In this document: one piece after another, positions 26,591-35,435 of the stretch
Layout of the letters: the number at the start of each line of letters is the position of its first letter
Numbering within the stretch: the first letter of the stretch is position 1
Assembly (NCBI GenBank): GCA_017859955.1
Contig: JAFNAB010000009.1
Span: forward strand, 1-47,378
DNA from: Holophagaceae bacterium
GTDB taxonomy: Bacteria > Acidobacteriota > Holophagae > Holophagales > Holophagaceae
Direction of reading: 5' to 3'
Length of the DNA stretch: 47,378 bases
Notes under the pieces: model-generated
The model's database searches: none
Told to the model about the DNA's origin: nothing
Seen by the model: only the letters and a program-made list of their open reading frames with translations
Translations under genes and position numbers: made by a program

Positions 26591-27106
26591 ATGGCAGCGT
26601 TCGCAATCCGGGTACCAATAGAATTCGACTTGCAACCATTCGCAGGGAGATGGTTCTCCTGGAGTGAGATAGAGGCATGCTTCTGGCCCGGACCAAGAGG
26701 GCGGTCCGAGAAGGTCAATTCAGAATTAGCTCCTGCCCGCGACCGTGGTGGGGTTTATCTTATGGCATGGTCTGAAGCCGCACCGGAGGAGGTCTCCCCA
26801 ATAGCGAAAGCCGTGAAGTATATCGGCCAAACCAACTGTTTTAAGGCACGTATGGGACAGTTTGCCTCCTCCGCAGGGCTGTGGGGGCCAAGGGCAGATG
26901 GACATTCCGCTGGATGGAGATGGCCGGAGGGTAAAAGCGAAAATCTTTTTGTGGCATTTTTCCCGATTAATGAGGGGATGGACACTCACTTAGCCAATGG
27001 TCTTCTACATTGGCTAGAAGCGGTAGGGATGGATATGTACAAGCAGCATCACGCCCGCCTCCCTTCTCTGAACGCCCGTGACAATATAGACTCCCTATCC
27101 ATGTAA
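26591..27106 (+). CDS. GIY-YIG nuclease-like protein
   Basis: 171 residues. RGGVYLMAW near residues 52-60 and KYIGQT near 76-81 correspond to the GIY and YIG strands, FKARMGQF near 84-91 could provide the catalytic arginine, and the helix NGLLHWLEAVG near 136-146 has a glutamate at the place of the metal ligand. GIY-YIG domains cut DNA in repair, restriction and homing enzymes. There is no second domain apart from 45 residues at the N-terminus (FAGRWFSWSEIEACF). The G+C content is below that of the core. It is an isolated cargo gene; restriction or mobile-element roles are both possible. Confidence 0.55.
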   Translation: MAAFAIRVPIEFDLQPFAGRWFSWSEIEACFWPGPRGRSEKVNSELAPARDRGGVYLMAWSEAAPEEVSPIAKAVKYIGQTNCFKARMGQFASSAGLWGPRADGHSAGWRWPEGKSENLFVAFFPINEGMDTHLANGLLHWLEAVGMDMYKQHHARLPSLNARDNIDSLSM

Positions 27107-27297
27107 AGCCCTGACATTGTCGCCAATATCCAAAACAGTAAATATTCACCATTCAATATACACTCTGACAATGACCCGATTGCCACACTGACAAATGCAG
27201 TAAATTCATGTAGGTGAATTCCTCAAAAATGGAAACAGAAAGGAGATCATTGATTCAACCTATGCTAAAACGAACATACCGCCAAGGGGACAACATA

Positions 27298-28011
27298 ATG
27301 CCATTAGATAAATTCACCAAGCACAAAATGTTTTTTTTCAAAACAGGCACAATTCCATTGATGAGAGCCTTAACTTTATTATTGTTGGCAACCTCATTTA
27401 GCTGTGACTCGACAAACCCAAAAGATAGTAATGCACTGTCAAAACCCAATGAGAGCGTCAATCTAACCACCAAGCTGCCTTCGCCAAAGGACGTGCAAGT
27501 CAAACAATTTGCGACTGCTTACCAATTCTGCCAGGCGTGGAATGACGCAAACAATAGGATACTCGCCAGATTTAATAGGATCATGCAAACACCCGATATT
27601 TTTTATTCTCAGATGAATGAAAGGTACCATATCGGTTCAATTAGGGAAATACCTCGTGCAAACAATGAGAGTTATGATTTCCATACAATCGACAATTCCT
27701 CCAGCATGGAGTTGGGTGCTTTAGAAACGGATATAAGTAGTAAAAAAGTAAACACGTTCATCATGCTGTGGTATCCGAAAGATATTCGTACTGCAGAATA
27801 TTTATTGATTACAACATTTGAAGTTTTTGGATGTGATCCAGAACGATCCCAGCAAGAAAGTCGATCAATTCTGCAAGATTACAGATCACTACAAGCTGGA
27901 AACCCAGGAGGCATAACTCGGCAATATAATGGCTACAGAATAACCATTAACCCCCATATCCACGGAGGAAGCGGGGTAACTGTTGAATTTAGTTCTGAAG
28001 GCCACTTGTAA
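27298..28011 (+). CDS. Exported or membrane-anchored protein, possible lipoprotein
   Basis: 237 residues from the ATG at 27298 (AAGGGG eight bases upstream); in-frame starts at 27229, 27262 and 27361 cannot be excluded. A hydrophobic stretch MRALTLLLLATSFSC sits at residues 22-36 behind a positively charged head; the final Cys could be lipidated, although SFSC is a poor lipobox. The mature part has no recognised domain; a HIHGGSGVTVEF segment ends it. The gene is markedly AT-rich compared with the core, a sign of recent transfer. Confidence 0.5.
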   Translation: MPLDKFTKHKMFFFKTGTIPLMRALTLLLLATSFSCDSTNPKDSNALSKPNESVNLTTKLPSPKDVQVKQFATAYQFCQAWNDANNRILARFNRIMQTPDIFYSQMNERYHIGSIREIPRANNESYDFHTIDNSSSMELGALETDISSKKVNTFIMLWYPKDIRTAEYLLITTFEVFGCDPERSQQESRSILQDYRSLQAGNPGGITRQYNGYRITINPHIHGGSGVTVEFSSEGHL

Positions 28012-28195
28012 AAGTTCTCTATAGACCAATTTAACTCCTGACGTTTCCCTGAAATCAAAGCACAAAAGATCGGAATAACAATCCACAGCATCAGGGTCGG
28101 ATTTATCAAAAATCAGCCAAGAAGTGGTCGGATAGAGGCCGTGCCCGATGGGGTTCAACTACCAGGGGGAGGTTCAGAGGTTCTGTCGCACAGTG

Positions 28196-28220
28196 GGTTC
28201 AAGAGTCTTGACGGTTGACA
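28196..28220. repeat. Imperfect 25-bp direct repeat, copy 1
   Basis: Matches 28386-28410 in 21 of 25 bases. Both encode a GSR-LTVD-like tail, so two related transposase ends are present in tandem. Confidence 0.5.
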
Positions 28221-28238
28221 GATGGCCACTCCACACCA

Positions 28239-28427
28239 GCCAGCTAGAGGGAATCAAGAACCACATCAAGGCCATCGAATGCAAGGTTTATGGCCTCCAC
28301 GATGACGAATATTGCTCTCAGAATCCGTGCTGCGTTCCCCGGCGTTCCGCAAAGAACTTTCAGGCGTCAAAAGAAACTAACTGGGGATTCAAGATTTTTG
28401 ACAGTTGACAAGAATCGTGATGTCTAA
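28239..28427 (+). pseudogene. Frameshifted tail of an ISL3-like transposase
   Basis: Read from 28239, the frame gives QLEGIKNHIKAIECKVYG and HDDEY, then must shift to continue as LRIRAAFPGVPQRTFRRQ and DSRFLTVDKNRDV before the TAA at 28425. The order (K-rich helix, YGLHDDEY, AAFPGVP) is that of the C-terminus of ISL3-type transposases. Only about 60 residues remain. Confidence 0.55.
28386..28410. repeat. Imperfect 25-bp direct repeat, copy 2
   Basis: Partner of 28196-28220; it lies within the transposase tail. Confidence 0.5.
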
Positions 28428-28463
28428 AGGAAAACTAATACCTACTAATATTGTGTTGCGATA

Positions 28464-28820
28464 TCACTGCGAGTATTCTCTTGTCAAAATTGAATTCAAC
28501 TCTTGCTGACTCGGCTTGCAATCAAAGTTTCTAATACCGTAAAACGAGTTATACCCATATTCAGTATTTTCGTCTGATATAAATAAATACAAATGCCAAT
28601 CACGATCGGGGTCCTTTGCATCAGGCGCTTGCCAGAGAACTGCAGCACCTTGAGAATCCTTTTTTACAACTTGTATTTTAAAATCATCAGCGCGGTATTC
28701 GCGGTTTGCTACAATTGATTTAAAATGCTTGACAGGATCAGGGCCACCCACACTGCATGATAATAAAACAATAGCCACCAATCCTAACATTGCCACTTTA
28801 GGCAAATGCGGTTTATCCAT
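28464..28820 (-). CDS. Small lipoprotein
   Basis: 118 residues with AGGGG eight bases before the ATG. A signal peptide with lipobox LLSC (Cys at residue 22) predicts a membrane-anchored lipoprotein. The mature 96 residues have an alternating pattern (FKIQVVKK, AAVLWQAPD, WHLYLFISDE) that suggests a small beta-sheet domain. It is not recognised. The gene belongs to the AT-rich cargo stretch and is followed on the same strand by a zinc-ribbon lipoprotein gene upstream of it. Confidence 0.6.
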   Translation of the reverse strand: MDKPHLPKVAMLGLVAIVLLSCSVGGPDPVKHFKSIVANREYRADDFKIQVVKKDSQGAAVLWQAPDAKDPDRDWHLYLFISDENTEYGYNSFYGIRNFDCKPSQQELNSILTREYSQ

Positions 28821-28853
28821 TACAACTACCCCTATACCAACACCATCTATCCA

Positions 28854-29090
28854 CTAATCATTAAAACCACAATTTGGACAAATTCTATTATACATAGTAT
28901 TACACTTGCTACACTGCCACATTAAACTCTTTTTATCAAAATAATGAGCTGTGCCCTTATTACCACAGCGGGAGCAAACCGCCTCACTGATATCAACAAC
29001 CTTATCGCATCGAGGGCAATTAGCAGTTGTTGAAGAACATGACACTGAAAATGCCAAAATAGAAACTACCGCGAGAAATTTACCCCACAT
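28854..29090 (-). CDS. Lipoprotein with paired zinc ribbons
   Basis: 78 residues from the ATG at 29090 (GGAGG upstream); the signal peptide ends at a lipobox-like SVSC. The mature part is almost all zinc ribbon: CPRC and CSRC, then CSKC and CPNC, four CxxC knuckles enough for two zinc ions. Zinc ribbons on an exported lipoprotein are unusual because the family is normally cytoplasmic. It sits 34 bases upstream of the other lipoprotein gene, so they are likely one transcript. Function unknown. Confidence 0.6.
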   Translation of the reverse strand: MWGKFLAVVSILAFSVSCSSTTANCPRCDKVVDISEAVCSRCGNKGTAHYFDKKSLMWQCSKCNTMYNRICPNCGFND

Positions 29091-29481
29091 GACAATACCT
29101 CCGCCTGAAAACCACACACAGGATTCACGGAAAACGTCTCTATGTCAAGTTGGTTTTTAGATTTTTTTCTAGATCAAATTGGCTGTTTTGTAAAGTTGCA
29201 AACAGCACGTTGTCATACATGAAACACCTTTAAATCCATATGTGACCCCAACTTTAAATACAGAATATTCCTTGATAAATGCCTATATTCATTCAAGGTC
29301 TCCACGCAAATCATTATCACTACAACGCTCTCTGCCATAGCACCCCCTACACCTAAATATCGGGCACAAACCCTGTCCTCGGCTTTGATCTGAAGATTGA
29401 CCATATTACTCGCCCTCGTGGTCGCATCACACACGCATCCATCAACAAATAGGAAGCTGACGGTAGGCTTTTTGGGCTTAT
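29091..29481. other. Stretch without a convincing gene
   Basis: AT-rich. The only open frame (29213-29485, minus, GTG start) begins inside an insertion-sequence tail and has no recognisable domain. I treat it as the former flank of that element. Confidence 0.35.
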
Positions 29482-29574
29482 TCACGGAATACCGGGGAAG
29501 GCAGCTCTGATCTTGAGAAAGAAGTAGGCGTTGTCGCGGAAGCCATAGGCCAAACGCTTGATGAGGCCTTTCAG
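29482..29574 (-). pseudogene. C-terminal scrap of an ISL3-like transposase
   Basis: The last 31 codons read LIKRLAYGFRDNAYFFLKI then RAAFPGIP and a TGA at 29482. This resembles the transposase tail at 28239 but is a different copy on the opposite strand. Upstream it joins directly to the IS5-family remnant, so the two were fused by deletion. Confidence 0.6.
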
Positions 29575-30064
29575 ACTCACAAGGGAACGCTGCCGCTCTC
29601 CGAGCTGATCCTGGCCCAGAAGAGGAAGACCAGGAACAAGGCCTACTGCCTGCATGCCCCCGAGGTGGAGTGTATTGCGAAGGGGAAGGCGCATCGGCCC
29701 TACGAGTTCGGGGCGAAGGTGAGTCTGGCGGTCACCCACAAGGAAGGCTTCGTGGTTGGCATCCAGGCCTGCCCGGAGAATCCCTACGACGGCCACACCC
29801 TGGAAGGTCAGCTTGACCAGGTAGAACGGCTCACCGGCCAAGTGCCCGCCCAGACATTTGTGGACAAGGGATACAAAGGGCATGGAATCGACCCAGCGAG
29901 AAGCCAGGTGTTCATCAGTGGAACGCGAAAGCTCGGCTGTCAAGCGACACGAAAGTTGACCCCCGGGACGACACGAATATTGACCCCCTTGTTGTGTGAA
30001 CCGGTGGGGTGTCCGCAGCGGAGGCCGTAGGCCGGAGCGGAGGGCACCCCACCGGGCGCGGTCG

Positions 30065-31503
<1,439 letters not shown>

Positions 31504-31869
31504 CTGCTTCCTCTCTCGTGAGGGGGGGCAGATTTCGTGTCGTCAGGGGGTCAGTTTCTGATGTCGCCTGACATCGGCTACACCCTGAAGCGGCACCTGT
31601 GGCGGAGATCGGCCATCGAACCAGAGATCGGGCACATGAAGGCGGATGGACTGCTGGGTCGAAACTTCCTCAAGGGCATGCAGGGCGATGCCATCAATGC
31701 CATCCTCTGCGGGGCCGGGCACAATCTCAGGAAGATCCTGGCCCGCCTCCGGGCTCTTTTGTATCCATTCGAAGGCGGCTTCAGGAAGGCCCTGGAAGCC
31801 ATCCTTGCCCGTTTAGAGCACTTGGTCGGCCCACAAGAGGCCCTGATGGCCTCCTGAGATCACAGCAAT

Positions 31870-31893
31870 GGGTTTCACAGGGCCGACTATTTA
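31870..31893. repeat. IS5-type right terminal sequence
   Basis: GGGTTTCACAGGGCCGACTA and the next four bases follow the IS5 remnant and recur in altered form at 26474-26497. Confidence 0.45.
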
Positions 31894-32018
31894 TCGATGA
31901 CATAGCCATTATTTTTATGAAAGCAACTTGGTATCAGAAACCCCCTCCATACGGAGGGGGCTGAACGGCTGCGATTATTTTTCCTGTCTGTTCAAGTTTT
32001 GATTGGCACAATATTTAT

Positions 32019-32921
32019 CTAATAATCAAACTCTGCACCAGTAGAAATCATATCCATAAAAATGTGCACACCATCAAGTTGAATACGAGCGCCACCCATT
32101 TCACCCTTTTGGCAATTGGCACTATATTTGTCATACATTTCATCAACCAACCCGTTAATCTCCTTGTTACTATGGCAAATATGTAAGGTTTTAACAACCA
32201 ATCCCAAGACAAGCACTGCCGAAAGATATTGATCGCCCGTTTGCCATGAAAATCTCTTTACCCTCCCGGTCGTCGCGTCAACAGCCAATCCCCCACAAAT
32301 TTGCCCATCAGGATTACGGAGTAGATATACTTTCAACTTGTTGTCTTGCTGGTTAGCTTTGGGCGCCTCAGCCATAGAAACAATACGTAAGCTATCTAGA
32401 AATTGGATTACATTTCCGGCATCTGGTGTATTTGACTTAGTTACATTGGAAATCATTTCCGATAGCGAATTATTCCAATTGCTCATAAATACAGAAGCAG
32501 ATGCAATTCCGTGCGGATTAGCTGCGACTTGTTTTGGGCCATTATGAAGAAAAATTTCATACAATGAGAAGAACGCCACTACAACAGTGCCTAGCCCAAG
32601 GAGAACTTTCCTAAGCAATTTTGAATTACTTGACTGTGTAGTCGGCATGGGAGCCACTAAATGCGGCGAGGATCCAGTCTCAGAATCCGAACCCACAGCT
32701 ATAGTGTTAGATATCACCACCACGGAGGAATCATCTGCTGAGGGTTCAGTTTTCTGCTTCTCAATATACTCACCCAGCGGGGTCCACTCGGCAAGATCTT
32801 CAGACCAAATCAATGTTGTATTATCAATCCTACCTTCCGAAGATTCTTTAATAATAAATTCCCAATCTACAGGCCCGCAAGTCTCGTTGTTTAGTCCATA
32901 AAACCACTGTTTATTGTCCAT
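32019..32921 (-). CDS. Membrane protein with N-terminal GYF-2 domain
   Basis: 300 residues. Residues 1-52 are a GYF_2 (DUF4339) domain: WFYGLNNETCGPVDWEFI and LIWSEDLAEWTPL show its typical Trp and Gly-Pro positions; such domains bind proline-rich peptides. A linker is followed by one membrane helix at about 105-125 (LLRKVLLGLGTVVVAFFSLY) and an external domain of 175 residues without recognised family. The neighbouring TonB-like protein has a proline-rich cytoplasmic start (PPPLPKNPKVPPPLPG), so the GYF domain may bind it (inference). AT-rich. Confidence 0.65.
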   Translation of the reverse strand: MDNKQWFYGLNNETCGPVDWEFIIKESSEGRIDNTTLIWSEDLAEWTPLGEYIEKQKTEPSADDSSVVVISNTIAVGSDSETGSSPHLVAPMPTTQSSNSKLLRKVLLGLGTVVVAFFSLYEIFLHNGPKQVAANPHGIASASVFMSNWNNSLSEMISNVTKSNTPDAGNVIQFLDSLRIVSMAEAPKANQQDNKLKVYLLRNPDGQICGGLAVDATTGRVKRFSWQTGDQYLSAVLVLGLVVKTLHICHSNKEINGLVDEMYDKYSANCQKGEMGGARIQLDGVHIFMDMISTGAEFDY

Positions 32922-32976
32922 TTGCCACCTTGTTTTTTAGATAATTAATTACATAAAGTCTCGCACTCTATGGTGC

Positions 32977-33834
32977 TCAAGATTTGGTTTGAGGTGGAAA
33001 TCGCATGCGATGCACGATCCAGCTAGCGCAAGGAACCCCTCCTTTGATCGCTGCCACAAAGCGTGACTGCATCAATGCTGATCCTGCGACTTCATTAAAA
33101 CCGAACGCTTCGGGGGGGCTATCTAGAACTTCATATCTAGTTGGTGCCCCACTTTGATCAATATATAATTTAATAGAAACAAGATATTCTTTATTTGGGT
33201 CAGCGCCTTTTGAGATGGCAGCCTTGGGGTAGTAAAATACTGGCTTCTTAATAAACGTTGGAGCGACATCCCAGTCTTTTACCTCAACCTTGGCTTCAAC
33301 CTTAGTTGTGTTTGGTTGTCGTTTGATGGAGCCTTCTCGGAATTGCTTCTTCGCTAATTCAATCTCTTTATCCTTTTGAACAGCTAAAGCATCAACCTGT
33401 TCCACTTCCGGTGTCTGCACCTTCTGGCTAGCGTCCTGCTCTGAGGGCGCGCCGACAGGCCTCTCACTCCCCATTGACTCTTCTGAAACAACACTTTTCT
33501 TTTCTTCCTCCGGAATGGTACTTTCGGCGGACACTCGTCCAATTTCAGCTTGTCGTATTCTATCCTGTGTCTCTTGAATAACTTTATTTTTTCTGCGGAT
33601 TATAAAAGCGAAAGCACCAGAAATAACAACCAACATCACCAAACATGATGCGATAATAAAAACAACTTTACTTTTCGAAATAGCATCCTTTTGCGACAGG
33701 CTACTACCTTTATTATTCTTCACTTTACCAACGTGATTAGGAACTTTTAAAGTCGGGCTAGGAGTGCCCGGCAGGGGTGGAGGCACTTTTGGATTTTTTG
33801 GCAATGGAGGAGGCATAGTCGGATTATTACTCAT
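32977..33834 (-). CDS. TonB-C-like membrane protein with proline-rich N-terminus
   Basis: 285 residues. The N-terminal 35 residues carry two PPPLP motifs, then comes a single membrane helix at about 57-80 (VVFIIASCLVMLVVISGAF). A charged helical spacer (about 85-190) leads to a C-terminal domain with the TonB pattern (PKAAISKG, YLVSIKLYIDQSGAP, ALMQSRFVAA). Proteins of this type span the periplasm and transmit energy or hold envelope complexes. The usual TonB partners ExbB/ExbD and a receptor are absent nearby. Its proline-rich cytoplasmic end matches the GYF-domain protein next door. Confidence 0.65.
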   Translation of the reverse strand: MSNNPTMPPPLPKNPKVPPPLPGTPSPTLKVPNHVGKVKNNKGSSLSQKDAISKSKVVFIIASCLVMLVVISGAFAFIIRRKNKVIQETQDRIRQAEIGRVSAESTIPEEEKKSVVSEESMGSERPVGAPSEQDASQKVQTPEVEQVDALAVQKDKEIELAKKQFREGSIKRQPNTTKVEAKVEVKDWDVAPTFIKKPVFYYPKAAISKGADPNKEYLVSIKLYIDQSGAPTRYEVLDSPPEAFGFNEVAGSALMQSRFVAAIKGGVPCASWIVHRMRFPPQTKS

Positions 33835-33855
33835 ATTCTTATCCCATGAACGCTG

Positions 33856-34296
33856 CTAATCATATGTTTCTGTTTCACGCAGCTGTATTCTTTTCAGGGC
33901 GCTAAATGCCTTGTAAAAATAGCTACCAGACTGAATGATTTCCCATTTGCAAGCGCCACTTTGGCTAATCCATTTTGAAACAATCTTGTCATTCAAATCA
34001 AGTATAGAAAATCGGCTCTCCATGCAGTATTTTTTCCCGTCCTCGCTAATGAGTATATTAAATCTAAGATGAGTTGGGTTTGTTTTACTCCACTCTTTTT
34101 TATCATATACTTCGAGCCACAAGAAGTAATGGCGATAAGGCCAGATCTCTAGTGATGAAACTGTTTTATCTATGTAGATAAGACACGTTTCATCCTTATA
34201 AAGACTAGACCAAGACCATGTAGATCCGAGATCTTTAGCGGATAGGGTGACCAGAGAAGCACAAGCCATTGCAAGCAGGTGTTTGAGGGAACTCAT
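33856..34296 (-). CDS. Small exported protein
   Basis: 146 residues with AGGA before the ATG at 34296. A signal peptide (HLLAMACASLVTLSA) ends near residue 20. The mature domain is about 125 residues with two cysteines (ETCLIYID, KKYCMESRF, GACKWEI gives three in all) and repeated aromatic strands, similar in outline to surface-adhesin E-like single-domain proteins, which I cannot confirm. It is first in the three-gene minus-strand cluster and 21 bases from the TonB-like gene. Confidence 0.6.
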   Translation of the reverse strand: MSSLKHLLAMACASLVTLSAKDLGSTWSWSSLYKDETCLIYIDKTVSSLEIWPYRHYFLWLEVYDKKEWSKTNPTHLRFNILISEDGKKYCMESRFSILDLNDKIVSKWISQSGACKWEIIQSGSYFYKAFSALKRIQLRETETYD

Positions 34297-34924
34297 CTAG
34301 CAATCCTTATCCAATGTCAAAGCTTGGGATGTCGACTCTCTTGTTGCTATTCTTCATACCTATCTGGGATTTATTTTGCTTTCAAGTAGAATTGCTGTCA
34401 GTTGCCTGAATTCCTGAATCAGTGAGCATGTCTTGTTTATTTTGCAATCAAGACCAACCTTATCAGCAATAGAGTCATCCACCCCATGTAGCCCCCCCTC
34501 ACGGCGGCTGTGAGGGGGGTGGCCCTATTCACGGGACGCAGGCCAACCGGATCAGAAGTCCGAACTTCGGATCGAATTTCCACATCGAGCGTAATGATAG
34601 GATCTCGATGAACCCACCTACCCCATCAACCACGAGAGCAAGGAACTGCGCCGAAAGGGTTGTAACAAGAAGAGGTGGTGCCAGGAAGAGGTATTTTCAT
34701 TCTTTCTCCTATAGGTGAAGGCAAATCCTTAAACCCGAGATTGTGTTCTGACTGAAGGATAGGAGTAGCCAAGAAGGAGTACTTGATTCGTCAGGAGATC
34801 TCCATCAGCGTCCATGCACGCCAGGATCGTATGACAAAATCGTATTGGCAAGAAAAAATTATATATAAATTGATCAACAAACAAACCAATAGCCATCAAC
34901 AGACCCAATCCTGCCAATTGAGTC
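34297..34924. other. Intergenic stretch with a GC-rich hairpin
   Basis: No convincing gene is seen. A 10-bp inverted repeat, CCCCCCTCAC with GTGAGGGGGG around a short loop, stands at about 34493-34519 without a T-run. AT-rich flanks carry scattered stops in all frames. Confidence 0.4.
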
Positions 34925-35368
34925 TTACTTCACCACAATCCAGACACCGCGTCCTTTGCGGGTGGCTTCAATGAGACGAAGGAGGGCTTCCTGGGTATCA
35001 GCCAGAGGCTGGGATTGGGGTTGGTCCAGGTCCATCCACTGGATGACGGCCGAACCCAGTGGGGGCAACTGGATGGATGTCGGTGAATCCTGGGGGGCAG
35101 CCGCGACTAAGGGCAGCATGAAGTCCCCTGGAGCCGTCCAAGCCTCGACAGGCACTCCAAAGAGTTGCGAGATGGCGACGAGGGCGGCCCCGGAAGGTTT
35201 TACACGATCTCTCTCCCAGGAGGAGACCGCTGTCTGATCCGTATTCAATGCGGTTCCCAGATTTTCCTGAGTCCATCCCTTCGCCAAGCGGGCGATACGA
35301 ATCCGCCCACCCACGGTGAGGTTCTCCCGGCCGAGCGGGGGGATGCTGCTTGGACCACGCACTGACAT
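34925..35368 (-). CDS. XRE-family transcriptional regulator
   Basis: 147 residues. An HTH_3 domain at about 18-72 (IRIARLAKGWTQENLGTAL, TAVSSWERDRVKPS) is followed by a linker and a C-terminal segment of 70 residues of unknown fold (VIQWMDLDQPQSQ, LRLIEATRKGRGVW). It diverges from the Ser/Thr kinase gene with 67 bases between, and three phased GGCAT repeats in that gap are candidate binding sites. It is likely to repress both itself and the kinase. Confidence 0.75.
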   Translation of the reverse strand: MSVRGPSSIPPLGRENLTVGGRIRIARLAKGWTQENLGTALNTDQTAVSSWERDRVKPSGAALVAISQLFGVPVEAWTAPGDFMLPLVAAAPQDSPTSIQLPPLGSAVIQWMDLDQPQSQPLADTQEALLRLIEATRKGRGVWIVVK

Positions 35369-35379
35369 GACTCCAGGAT

Positions 35380-35420
35380 GGCATATCCGACGCCACCAGA
35401 GGCATCATTCTGGCATCATT
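35380..35420. promoter_or_regulatory. Three phased GGCAT repeats (candidate operator)
   Basis: GGCAT starts at 35380, 35401 and 35412, spacings of 21 and 11 bases, so all sites face the same side of the helix. The last two are extended as GGCATCATT. A fourth GGCATCATT lies before the Xre antitoxin at 39333. Confidence 0.45.
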
Positions 35421-35435
35421 ACGCTTGGCCCCTCT

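Noticed and set aside
29213-29485. 90-codon minus-strand frame
   Set aside because: It starts with GTG inside an ISL3-type transposase tail and shows no domain; it is probably the old element's flank.
34493-34519. GC-rich hairpin as a terminator of the minus-strand cluster or of the XRE gene
   Set aside because: It has no T-run and lies about 400 bases past the XRE stop and upstream of the cluster, so no gene can be assigned to it.
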